From the NCBI RefSeq assembly GCF_042885655.1, contig NZ_JBHVRO010000013.1, positions 1 through 64,000 of the forward strand: a stretch of 64,000 bases of DNA. The letters are read 5' to 3'. This document shows, one piece after another, positions 33,812-41,840 of the stretch. The notes beneath the pieces are model-generated. The model was not told the DNA's origin, did not search any database, and saw only the letters and a program-made list of their open reading frames with translations. Numbering within the stretch: the stretch's first letter is position 1; the number at the start of each line of letters is the position of its first letter. Position numbers and translations under genes: made by a program. The stretch is from Psychrobacillus sp042885655. GTDB taxonomy: Bacteria; Bacillota; Bacilli; Bacillales_A; Planococcaceae.

Positions 33812-33934
33812 TTAATCTCCTCCTTATATTTTTAATATTCAGATAATATATCATATTATTTATTTATTGTAAATATGAAAGGTGTTTGATGTGTCTTTCT
33901 TACAATTTTTTCTGGGGAGAGTAAACAAATAGAA

Positions 33935-34085
33935 ATAAGAAAAGCTCAAGCGTCCTTGAGCGCATCTGGTCTTCATATTCTCCAGATCGCTTTGGGCAAA
34001 ACATAAGCTACACTATAACCGCTAGAGTTATGGATCGTGAAGTGATTGCGTCACTTCACGATCCATAACTCTAAAAAAGGTAAAA
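33935..34085 (+). repeat. Mosaic intergenic repeat R5 (module A only)
   Basis: Begins GCTCAAGCGTCCTTGAGCGC, continues with CCAGATCGCTTTGGGC and AAGCTACACTATAACCG, then a long hairpin and AAAAAAGGTAA. Modules B and C are absent. The remainder of the gap up to the NUDIX gene (34086-34240) has an inverted repeat GTTTCG / CGAAAC near 34099-34126 followed by T-runs in both directions, possibly a terminator. Confidence 0.7.
34023..34073 (+). repeat. Module A hairpin, copy 3
   Basis: Perfect 23-bp stem (arms 34023-34045 and 34051-34073) with loop TTGCG. The core GAAGTGA / TCACTTC is shared with copies 1 and 2, while the outer arm TAGAGTTATGGATC is different. Confidence 0.88.
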
Positions 34086-34240
34086 ATCAAAAAAAGTTTC
34101 GGGAATTATAACATTCACGAAACCTTTTTACTTCAATCTGAACTATTAAATTTTTTTGTATTTTATCTACTTCAACTAATTTTTTAATTAAATTATGCTT
34201 CGGTAAATTCTCCTACTTCTCAATAATTTACATAGAAAAG

Positions 34241-34732
34241 TTAAAAGAATAGTTTATAGCTAGTATAACCAAATACATCCCCTGGGTTAATGCCTTCCAT
34301 TGTTTCAAAACCATCTGCTATTTTCTTTTGAGCCAGTTCCTGAATCAAAATCGAAGAATCCTCATCTACACGTAATTCATCTGGATGTATCCATTGTACT
34401 TCATATAGTTCTGAAAGTTGTGCTTGTATAATTGGGTCTTTTTCGATTGGTGAAAGTAGAAAAATAGCCATGTTGTCACTGATTTTATTGCGAATGACAC
34501 CACTTCTAAAACCAATCATGCTTATCACTTTACAATCTACCCCTGTTTCCTCTTTCACTTCCCTAAGTACAGCCTCATCTACTGTTTCATCTTTGTTTAC
34601 AAATCCTGCGGGAAATGACCATCGTCCATGAAGTCCACCGTATCTTTTTTTTACAACTAGCCACTCTCCACGATCATTTACGATTAATCCAGCTACCCCC
34701 AACCAAATACTCCCTCTATCCTCTCTCGCCAT
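34241..34732 (-). CDS. NUDIX hydrolase
   Basis: 163 residues. The Nudix box lies at about residues 42-64, with GFVNKDE, then REVKEETGV (pattern Gx5Ex7REUxEExGU complete). The opening DRGSIWLGVAGLIVND and KKRYGGLHGRWSFPAG are typical of MutT-like enzymes. It hydrolyses some nucleoside diphosphate derivative; substrate not predictable. It is read on the same strand as yumB, with a terminator between. Confidence 0.87.
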   Translation of the reverse strand: MAREDRGSIWLGVAGLIVNDRGEWLVVKKRYGGLHGRWSFPAGFVNKDETVDEAVLREVKEETGVDCKVISMIGFRSGVIRNKISDNMAIFLLSPIEKDPIIQAQLSELYEVQWIHPDELRVDEDSSILIQELAQKKIADGFETMEGINPGDVFGYTSYKLFF

Positions 34733-34744
34733 ATAAAAACTCCT

Positions 34745-34786
34745 TTAAAAAAGCTCTCCCTGTAATTATATATACAGAGAGAGCTT
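34745..34786 (-). terminator. Terminator of yumB
   Basis: Minus-strand stem AAGCTCTCTCTGTA / TACAGGGAGAGCTT with a T-run of six. Confidence 0.85.
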
Positions 34787-34803
34787 AGCGTTATTAATAG
34801 AAA

Positions 34804-36015
34804 TTATAAAGAAAATTTACCTTTTTTCAACACAAGTGGAACTCCACCGATCATGTATAAAGCACGGTTATCGATAACTTTTTTCATGATAGACGCTTTT
34901 GTTCCCGTAATTTTTTTACCCATTACATCACCAATAGCATCATGTTCTCCTAGTGAACATACTGTACCTTTTAGAGCAGGAACAAATTCTTCTGTTTCAT
35001 TCCCTTTCATTAGTGCAACAATATTTTTTGCAACAGTTACTGCTTGTTGCATTGCAATTTGTGCTGTTGGTGGGTATGGACGGTTAGCTTCTTCATTGAT
35101 CATAAGTGCACAGTCACCAACGATGAATACATCTGGGAAACCAGGAGCACGCATATCTTTTTCTACTTTTACACGTGCGCGCATGTTTTCAATGCCTGAA
35201 GATTCAATTAGACGATTTCCTCGAACTCCAGCTGCCCATACAACTGTACCAGCTTTGATAAATTCAAATTCTTCTTCGCCTTTTTTAATTTTAACGCCTT
35301 CTGGAGTTGCTTCAACTACCGGTGTTCCGATAGAGAATTCAATACCTTTAGACTCTAATTGTCTTACAGCATATTCCACTAATTCAGGATCAAATCCTGG
35401 AAGTACCATTGGAGCAGCTTCAACGCAAACTACGCGAACTTTTTCTTTTGGCACATCATATTCTTTACAAAGTTCAGGAATTCGATTTCCTAGTTCACCT
35501 AAAAACTCAATACCTGAGAATCCAGCTCCACCAACAACGATTGTTAAGCGGCTATCATCATGAGTTTCCTCAGTTGACCATGTTGCAAATTGATATTCAA
35601 TATGATCACGAATTTGGCGAGCAGCATTTACGTTAGCAATAGAAAGTGCATATTTGTCTAAGCCAGTAATTCCAAATGTTTCTCCTTCAAAGCCTAAACC
35701 AATTACTAAATAGTCATATGTAAATTCTCCAGCGCTAGTTGAAATCTTTTTTGTATTTACATCAATTGCATCAACCGTTGCTTTTACAAATTTAACTTTG
35801 CTAGAATTAATAACATCTTTTACATCATATCGAACTTGGTCAGGACGTAATGTACCAGCAGAAGCTTCATGCAACCATGTAGATTCATAATGATAATCAT
35901 TTTTGTTTACTAGAATAATATCTGCTTCATCAGTACCCACTATTTTTTGAAGGTTAACTACTGTAGATAATCCACCGTATCCTGCACCTAATACTAGAAT
36001 TGTTGGTCTTTTCAC
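34804..36015 (-). CDS. yumB: NADH dehydrogenase-like FAD oxidoreductase (YumB)
   Basis: 403 residues (B. subtilis YumB 406). The FAD site TILVLGAGYGGLSTVV is at the N-terminus; the NADH fold has LTIVVGGAGFSGIEFLGELG (about 155-175); the second FAD motif is DVFIVGDCAL (about 305). It is a type II NADH:quinone oxidoreductase relative. I chose GTG 36015 with GGTGG upstream; a longer open frame reaches 36156 but runs through a promoter and has no homologous extension. It has a good sigma-A promoter at 36125-36153. Confidence 0.88.
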   Translation of the reverse strand: MKRPTILVLGAGYGGLSTVVNLQKIVGTDEADIILVNKNDYHYESTWLHEASAGTLRPDQVRYDVKDVINSSKVKFVKATVDAIDVNTKKISTSAGEFTYDYLVIGLGFEGETFGITGLDKYALSIANVNAARQIRDHIEYQFATWSTEETHDDSRLTIVVGGAGFSGIEFLGELGNRIPELCKEYDVPKEKVRVVCVEAAPMVLPGFDPELVEYAVRQLESKGIEFSIGTPVVEATPEGVKIKKGEEEFEFIKAGTVVWAAGVRGNRLIESSGIENMRARVKVEKDMRAPGFPDVFIVGDCALMINEEANRPYPPTAQIAMQQAVTVAKNIVALMKGNETEEFVPALKGTVCSLGEHDAIGDVMGKKITGTKASIMKKVIDNRALYMIGGVPLVLKKGKFSL

Positions 36016-36124
36016 GAAGATCGCAACCACCTTTAATATATTTTTTAGCAGACCTACATGAACATATCTCACCATGCAAGCCTCGTTCTTTGTCATGTTT
36101 ACGACAAAAAATCTCTTACTTCCT

Positions 36125-36153
36125 ATATTAGACCTTTTATCACATGATTTCAA
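36125..36153 (-). promoter_or_regulatory. Putative sigma-A promoter of yumB
   Basis: Minus-strand TTGAAA (36148-36153) and TAATAT (36125-36130) with a 17-base spacer. It implies a 5' UTR of about 100 nt. Confidence 0.6.
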
Positions 36154-36229
36154 CACATTGTTAAGGTATTATTAAGGTTTGAATTTACTGATAACTCCAC
36201 ATGAATACTTATTATGACCTTAGAAGAGA

Positions 36230-36331
36230 TTAACAACTCTCAAGCGTACCTTCTTTTTTAGCCGTTCTAAACGAAGAACCACAGCCACAAGAAGCGATAG
36301 CGTTTGGATTGTTAATCAAGACCGTTTTAGA
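36230..36331 (-). pseudogene. Truncated duplicate of the 3' end of yutM (HesB/IscA)
   Basis: An 83-bp block (36230-36312) matches the end of yutM (37613-37695) at 78 of 83 positions. It encodes NPNAIASCGCGSSFRTAKKE and ends in the same GluSerCys-stop. Four of the five differences are synonymous; the fifth changes Pro to Leu. Upstream of the block similarity stops abruptly and an in-frame stop follows after a few codons, so only about 34 codons remain. The block also keeps the two C-terminal cluster-binding cysteines. See findings. Confidence 0.85.
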
Positions 36332-36472
36332 TTGTTAATATCGCTACTCTATCTTACCCAAACTTTATTGTAAAAATAAATATTTTTTTTTTACTTTTTT
36401 ACCTTTGAGTCTGTGCATTATAAAGTTATTAAAAATATTACGAAAAAGTAATTAGATAAAGACATTGATGAT

Positions 36473-36519
36473 AAATTAACCCCTTCAACTGTGTTATTTA
36501 CAGATGAAGGGGTTAATTT
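36473..36519. repeat. Perfect 15-bp inverted repeat in the yumB-36762 gap
   Basis: AAATTAACCCCTTCA and its exact complement flank a 17-nt loop. No T-run follows on either strand closely, so terminator function is doubtful. The rest of 36016-36761 holds only the yumB promoter and the yutM fragment. Confidence 0.7.
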
Positions 36520-36761
36520 AAAGGTGTTGTAAATATTTGAAATACTATTTTTGTTTAATTTTCTTTATACGCTTGCATTTGATAATGATAAAAGTAGTAT
36601 TTGCACATTTGCTATAGAAAGTTACTTATACTCAATCAATGAAACAAACACAACGATTCCATTAAGAAAAATAACAGCATTACAAGGCTTTTAGGAATAT
36701 TTGTAGAATAATAGTCTATAGTGAAATAAGATAATAGCCTTATTTAGAGTGGAGGGATAAA

Positions 36762-37415
36762 ATGATAAGAAATAAAGTAGCACTCATTAGTTCTGCTGTA
36801 ATTTTATGTATATGTATGTATTTATATATCTCGTTCCCTAATACTGAAATGTTAAAGGCACGTTCCATATTTATGTCGTTTCCAATCAGAAATCAAGATG
36901 GATATATAGTGCTTGGTATTATTGGGTCCGTTTTGTTTATCATCGCCATGACTTTACTTGTCATTGGCATAAAAAAATATCATATTCGAACAATAGTATT
37001 CGTTGTTATAGTATACGCATTTTTACCAAAGCTTCTCATTACAATGTACCAAGAAACGTTAGCAAGTGGCATTACAGCAATTTCATACGATGGCAATGGC
37101 AAGTGCAATTTTGAGTATGTGAGCGAAGACTTATTAAATGGGGAATGTAACCTTGTGTTACATAATCGTAGCAATGAGGCAGTATCATTTGAGTTTGAAT
37201 TTTTAGATTCATTTTTCATGGAAGATGAAGTACGAATGGAATCACTCATGAATTTAGCTGGTCCATATAATATTACGATAGAAGCAAATCGTAAAAAGTC
37301 TATTCATTTGAAGGAATTACTCAAATTATCAGATGTTCCCAAACATATTGACGGAGGAACATCGTTTAATATTCATTTTAAATTAATTGACGGGGAAACT
37401 ACACGCACTTTATAG
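36762..37415 (+). CDS. Unknown membrane protein
   Basis: 217 residues. Three N-terminal hydrophobic segments (about residues 5-25, 48-68 and 77-95) are followed by about 120 extracytoplasmic or cytoplasmic residues predicted as beta-rich (CNFEYVSEDLLNGECNLVLH, VSFEFEFLDSFFMEDEV). The tail resembles an Ig-like or FixG-type fold only loosely. GTGGAGGG precedes the ATG. It lies between the truncated and the intact yutM 3' ends and is the only gene there, which marks it as accessory. I do not recognise the family. Confidence 0.65.
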   Translation: MIRNKVALISSAVILCICMYLYISFPNTEMLKARSIFMSFPIRNQDGYIVLGIIGSVLFIIAMTLLVIGIKKYHIRTIVFVVIVYAFLPKLLITMYQETLASGITAISYDGNGKCNFEYVSEDLLNGECNLVLHNRSNEAVSFEFEFLDSFFMEDEVRMESLMNLAGPYNITIEANRKKSIHLKELLKLSDVPKHIDGGTSFNIHFKLIDGETTRTL

Positions 37416-37504
37416 TAGAAGTTTCTTTTACGAATTGAAGGGTACAATTTCAGAATAATATTGTCATTAATTTAAGGTGGCGTTTATTAATTATTAGTCG
37501 CTCG

Positions 37505-37542
37505 AAAAAACAAGCGTATTCGAGAAATTTCGAATACGCTTC
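37505..37542 (-). terminator. Terminator downstream of yutM
   Basis: Minus-strand AAGCGTATTCGA / TCGAATACGCTT followed by GTTTTTTC. Confidence 0.82.
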
Positions 37543-37612
37543 TTAATTTGACGAACAACTACACTCAAGTTAAACAGATCCTTATGTCACAAGTTATTTT
37601 AACTACGAAAGT

Positions 37613-37975
37613 TTAACAACTCTCAGGAGTACCTTCTTTTTTAGCTGTTCTAAACGAAGAACCACAGCCACACGAAGCGATGGCGTTTGGATTGTCGATG
37701 GTAAATCCGCCACCCATTAAAGATTCTTTATAATCTATTGTTGTTCCATTTAATATGGATGCATCTTCTGTAGAAACTACTATATCGATACCATGTTGGT
37801 GAAGTTCTATATCGTCTTCTTGTTTTTCTTTTTCAAAACTCATTCCATAAGAAAGACCGCTACATCCACCACCATTTACTGCAACACGAAGCATAGAGCC
37901 TTCTTCTTCGTTATGCTTCATCATTTCTTTAACGCGGTAAGCTGCCGCTTCAGATAGTATCACAACTTCTGTCAT
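37613..37975 (-). CDS. yutM: HesB/IscA-type Fe-S cluster carrier (YutM, ErpA-like)
   Basis: 120 residues, equal to B. subtilis YutM. The three cluster cysteines are in GGGCSGLSYGM (about residue 41) and SCGCGSSF (about 105-107). It receives clusters from the SUF scaffold and passes them to apo-enzymes. Start ATG 37975 has GGTG six bases upstream; an ATG four codons earlier abuts a ribosome binding site. Nfu is encoded 1 kb away and sufCDSUB is in this window too. Confidence 0.92.
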   Translation of the reverse strand: MTEVVILSEAAAYRVKEMMKHNEEEGSMLRVAVNGGGCSGLSYGMSFEKEKQEDDIELHQHGIDIVVSTEDASILNGTTIDYKESLMGGGFTIDNPNAIASCGCGSSFRTAKKEGTPESC

Positions 37976-38185
37976 CTGAATCACCATTCCTTCTTTTTTT
38001 ATATCATATCAATGTTTTTACTTTGGAGACAAGGAAAACAACCTATAAAATTTGTGATAACCATCGAAAATATTACTTTATTTAGGGAATCTTAATATTT
38101 AAGAATGATAATAATTACTTAGCATTCAACAAAGAAATCAAGTATAATAGAACTAGTTAGTAATTGGGCGAAAAGAGGTTTAATA

Positions 38186-38881
38186 ATGGAATTATCTCCT
38201 TATTATCAAAAAGATATAGAATGTTTGCATTGTAAAAAGAAATTTAAAACAACAAAAATACGATCTAAGTTTGTTAAAGTCGAATCAAATGAAACGGACT
38301 TTCAACCTATCTATCAAAACAAAGATGTAAATCCATTACTCTATAATGTATTCGTCTGTGAGCATTGTGGTTTTTCATTCACAGACGATTTCACAAAATA
38401 CTTTGCTCCCGGCGTGAAAGAAATAATTCAGGAGGGGGTTGCAAGTAAATGGATTCCACACTCTTTAGGTAATGAAAGAACTATAGACGAAGGTATTATG
38501 GCATATAAATTAGGAATTCACTGTGGCTCATTAAAAAAAGAGAAATTCATTAATTTAGCTGGATTAGCATTACGCACTGCTTGGTTATATCGACTACAAA
38601 ATAAAGAAGAACAAGAAAAAAGATTCATGGAAATAGCACGTGATCGTTATGTAGATTCCTATTCAAATGAAGATTATAGTGGAACACAAATGTCCGAAAT
38701 ACGTGTGCTCTACTTGATAGCCGAATTATCTAGAAGAATTGGTGATATGGAATTTGCAACCCGCTACTTTTCTAAAGTAATCGAAAAACAAAATACGTCC
38801 ATTGAACCAAAAATAATTGAAATGGCAAAAGAACGATGGCAGGAAATTCGTGAGAGCAAAGAAAAAGAAGCCCTTCATTAA
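38186..38881 (+). CDS. DUF2225 family protein
   Basis: 231 residues. The N-terminus holds a zinc-ribbon-like pair of CxxC motifs (CLHCKKKF near residue 12 and CEHCGFSF near 58). The remainder is helical, TPR-like (LAGLALRTAWLYRLQ, VLYLIAELSRRIGDMEFATR). The family is widespread in Firmicutes and uncharacterised. AGAGG lies before the ATG; TATAAT at 38143-38148 is a likely -10. It ends in a terminator. Confidence 0.85.
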   Translation: MELSPYYQKDIECLHCKKKFKTTKIRSKFVKVESNETDFQPIYQNKDVNPLLYNVFVCEHCGFSFTDDFTKYFAPGVKEIIQEGVASKWIPHSLGNERTIDEGIMAYKLGIHCGSLKKEKFINLAGLALRTAWLYRLQNKEEQEKRFMEIARDRYVDSYSNEDYSGTQMSEIRVLYLIAELSRRIGDMEFATRYFSKVIEKQNTSIEPKIIEMAKERWQEIRESKEKEALH

Positions 38882-38892
38882 GGCTTCTTTTT
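38862..38892 (+). terminator. Terminator of the DUF2225 gene
   Basis: AAAAGAAGCC / GGCTTCTTTT stem overlapping the last codons, followed by T residues. Confidence 0.85.
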
Positions 38893-38930
38893 CATTCAAT
38901 AAATCTAAACTGGCTCATTTAGAAATTTTA

Positions 38931-39164
38931 TTAAAATACTTGTTCTACTTCTATTATTCCTGGAACTTCTTCCAGTAAAGCGCGTTCAATACCTGCTTTT
39001 AAAGTAATTGTTGAACTTGGGCAACTCCCACAAGCTCCTAAAAGGCGTAGTTTTACAATACCGTCTTCAACATCTACAAGTTCACAGTCTCCCCCATCAC
39101 GTAGTAAAAATGGGCGTAATTTATCTAAAACTTCTTGAACTTGTTCATTAATTGTATCTGTCAT
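38931..39164 (-). CDS. yutI: NifU-like Fe-S cluster carrier Nfu (YutI)
   Basis: 77 residues, a minimal Nfu domain: VLDKLRPFLLRDGGDCELV and the cluster motif LLGACGSCPSSTITLK (CxxC at about residues 45-48). It delivers Fe-S clusters to target enzymes. AAAGGAG precedes the ATG. Divergent from yuzD. Confidence 0.93.
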   Translation of the reverse strand: MTDTINEQVQEVLDKLRPFLLRDGGDCELVDVEDGIVKLRLLGACGSCPSSTITLKAGIERALLEEVPGIIEVEQVF

Positions 39165-39247
39165 ATCTATCGACTCCTTTCACTATAATCATTATAATGT
39201 GAAGTAAGGAAAAAATCCAATAAAGAATTCGAAGGAGATCTTCAAAT

Positions 39248-39583
39248 ATGGGCACTCAAGCGTTAAATATTGAAATTTATGGAGCAGACATAATGTGCGC
39301 CAGCTGTGTAAATGCACCGTCCTCTAGGGATACATACGAATGGCTACAAGCTGCTATCGACCGAAAGTTTCCAAATCATCAAGTAACATTCACCTATATC
39401 GATATCGAACAACCAATTGAGAATGAAAAACAGCAAGATATCGCAAACCGAATAGCCGATGACGAATATTTTTACCCACTTGTCATGATTAATGATGAGG
39501 TCATTGGCGAAGGCTATATTCAATTAAAACCAGTATATGCTGCACTTGAGAAATATGGATATGTAAGTGAAGCTGAATCATAA
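39248..39583 (+). CDS. yuzD: DUF1462 family protein (YuzD), thioredoxin-like fold
   Basis: 111 residues. An N-terminal MCASCVNAPSSRDTYEW motif carries a CxxC (about residues 15-18), as in thioredoxin/glutaredoxin-like proteins, and the end has YPLVMINDEVIGEGYIQL. B. subtilis YuzD belongs to this family; function unknown. GAAGGAGA precedes the ATG. Its position next to nfu suggests a redox or cluster-related role, which is inference. Confidence 0.87.
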   Translation: MGTQALNIEIYGADIMCASCVNAPSSRDTYEWLQAAIDRKFPNHQVTFTYIDIEQPIENEKQQDIANRIADDEYFYPLVMINDEVIGEGYIQLKPVYAALEKYGYVSEAES

Positions 39584-39620
39584 AACGACAAGCAGAATTT
39601 TGTATTCTGCTTGTCGTTTT
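39582..39620. terminator. Terminator between yuzD and the ABC permeases
   Basis: Perfect 17-bp stem AAAACGACAAGCAGAAT and complement with T-run; works for both convergent units. Confidence 0.9.
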
Positions 39621-39631
39621 TTGACAACCCA

Positions 39632-40651
39632 TTAATTGAGTTTTGTTTTTAATAACTGAAATGGACGTAGATTTTTAAATTCTTCATTTGATTCATTTTC
39701 TACTACTTTTAAAATTCGCACATCCGTTGATAAAACATTTTGTAGTCCATCTAAAATACATTTAGATGCTAAAATTAATGTAGCAATAAGAACTACTGGT
39801 ATAAATGCTATCCACGGATACATTGTCCAAAGAAAATGCCACCACATGCCCAAAGCCCCTGCCCACTCATTTGATTTAGACAGAAGATTAGGATTATCAA
39901 ATAAATCTCTCTTCACTTCATATCCTGTTATGTATATCCCTAATATCCCCATGTGAGACATGAGAAGTAACGTCTGAATAAATTCTCTAATAAAGATAAT
40001 GAATAGTTGAGGAACTAAAAATGGACGAATATGTTTCTTGATTATATGACTCGAACTCGCTCCTAACGTACGGGAGCATTGAATAAATTCCATCTTATTT
40101 ATTAATCCTATCTCATTCGCGATTAAGACAGACACAGAAGGAATTGACACAACGGAAAAAATAAATATATAAAACAAGATTAATCCCCAAAAAGATAGAG
40201 AGGTCTCCTCAAATGATATCTTCTCACGACTTAACCAACCTAGAAGAAGAAAAACTAAAAGAGTAGTTGGAAAGTAATTAATAGAATCAGCAATATATTT
40301 AATAGGTTTTTCAATTTTTTTTAAATAAAAATGAATAATAAAGCCAAACAATATTGAAGGTATAACTCGTAAAATAGTTATAACTGTTGCCGCAAATATA
40401 GTATATTTCACACCAATAAGCATCACTAAAGCAATATTTCTTCCAAAGTTATCTACACCTAACGGCGGATACAACTTCCCACTATATGGCCCCTTTATTG
40501 GTTTCCCACTACTATCATACAATAACGGAGCAATAGGAATTCGATCATTAAAGATTAGAAAATATAGTAAACTCGTTAAAAGTAGTCCAGCCATTACACT
40601 AAATCCACAAAGAAACAACTTATTTCTAAAAGTTCTTTTCATTATACTCAT
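39632..40651 (-). CDS. ABC transporter permease, OppC/DppC-like
   Basis: 339 residues with about six TM segments. The cytoplasmic EAA-type loop CSRTLGASSSHIIKKHIRPF (about residues 192-211), where the ATPase docks, is recognisable. An N-terminal region like OppC contains PLGVDNFGRNI. It lies 5 bp downstream of a second permease gene. No ATPase or binding-protein gene is adjacent. Substrate could be a peptide or another small solute. Very AT-rich compared with flanking yut genes. Confidence 0.78.
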   Translation of the reverse strand: MSIMKRTFRNKLFLCGFSVMAGLLLTSLLYFLIFNDRIPIAPLLYDSSGKPIKGPYSGKLYPPLGVDNFGRNIALVMLIGVKYTIFAATVITILRVIPSILFGFIIHFYLKKIEKPIKYIADSINYFPTTLLVFLLLGWLSREKISFEETSLSFWGLILFYIFIFSVVSIPSVSVLIANEIGLINKMEFIQCSRTLGASSSHIIKKHIRPFLVPQLFIIFIREFIQTLLLMSHMGILGIYITGYEVKRDLFDNPNLLSKSNEWAGALGMWWHFLWTMYPWIAFIPVVLIATLILASKCILDGLQNVLSTDVRILKVVENESNEEFKNLRPFQLLKTKLN

Positions 40652-40656
40652 TTATA

Positions 40657-41523
40657 TCACCATTCCAACATTTGACCTGTTTTATTTTCAATAAATATAG
40701 AGAGAAGTGTATAGAACAAGTAAATAGGGACGTATATCATTATTAAGGTGAAGGCAATGACATTTGGTTCTGGAAATCTAATAATGTAAGTGATTATCCC
40801 ATTTATATTAAATAGCTTCTCAAAAATAACCATTGTAGACAGCTGTAATAAGATAACGGATTTACTATGGGTAATAATACTAGGTAAAACATTTCTTAAT
40901 GCATGGACGAAAAAAATATGAGTATCGCCAAATCCTTTATTTTTAGCTAATAATATATATGATTTCTTCAACTCATCATTTATTAAATATAGAATAATTT
41001 TGAATACCATTAAAGAAGGTATTAGAGCTAAAGCTACTATAGGTAAGATGTATGGTTTGGTTTGAGATGTACTAAGTATCGGAAACAAGGTAATTCCAGT
41101 TTTCTTATAATAATATAAAACAGAAAATTGTATGGCGATTATTATAAATAAATCAGGCAGTGACTCTAATAAAGAAACAATAAAAACTATAATTTTATTA
41201 ATCTTTGTTGGTAATAAAATTGTAAAATAAGATAAAATAATACCTACAATTACGGAAGCTAATAATGCGGTAAGAAATATTGTAATAGAGTAAAAGTAAT
41301 AACCCCAATAATTGATAAAAATAGAATATTCCATTCCTGTAGAACCAATTACAACTAAATTTTCAGGAAAAATGAGTGACTTTGTTATATGTATAATGTT
41401 TTTTACAAATAACTCCATATCCAATTGTATTCCATCTATAAATAATCCTACAAAGGCACTCAACAGTATTAATCCGATGACAACAAAGAAAAAACGAGAA
41501 ATATTGTTCAATATAGATCCCAT
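40657..41523 (-). CDS. ABC transporter permease, OppB/DppB-like
   Basis: 288 residues with about six TM segments and the EAA-type loop LLAKNKGFGDTHIFFVHALR (about residues 189-208). It is followed immediately by the OppC-like permease, forming the membrane half of a peptide-type importer. The ATG is at 41523. The upstream region 41524-41720 shows no further gene. Confidence 0.75.
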   Translation of the reverse strand: MGSILNNISRFFFVVIGLILLSAFVGLFIDGIQLDMELFVKNIIHITKSLIFPENLVVIGSTGMEYSIFINYWGYYFYSITIFLTALLASVIVGIILSYFTILLPTKINKIIVFIVSLLESLPDLFIIIAIQFSVLYYYKKTGITLFPILSTSQTKPYILPIVALALIPSLMVFKIILYLINDELKKSYILLAKNKGFGDTHIFFVHALRNVLPSIITHSKSVILLQLSTMVIFEKLFNINGIITYIIRFPEPNVIAFTLIMIYVPIYLFYTLLSIFIENKTGQMLEW

Positions 41524-41720
41524 GATAGCTCCTTTATCCTCTCCATTAATTACAACTTCTGTTTTCTAGAACAAAAAAAGAATTTTGGTTACACATTTGC
41601 TCCCACGTTTTCTTGGGTACTTTTGGTAATTATACCATATATACTTTTTAAAAAATTTCTAAATTATCAATTTCTATAGCCAAACATAGACTATGAGACA
41701 GTTATTTTCTTCCATTATAC

Positions 41721-41762
41721 AAAAAGCGATTCATTCCTTTAAAAATCTAGGAATGAATCGCT
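41721..41762 (-). terminator. Terminator of yutJ
   Basis: Minus-strand stem AAGCGATTCATTCCT / AGGAATGAATCGCTT with a T-run of five. Confidence 0.87.
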
Positions 41763-41840
41763 TGTATAAAGTTAGAGAGAGAACCTAATTATTAATGTAA
41801 CAATGCTTCTCAATCTTTACTTGTAACTTACTTTTTAGGT

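Noticed and set aside
36016..36156. N-terminal extension of YumB to 450 residues
   Set aside because: The extension crosses a good sigma-A promoter, is not homologous to YumB and has no ribosome binding site at its start.
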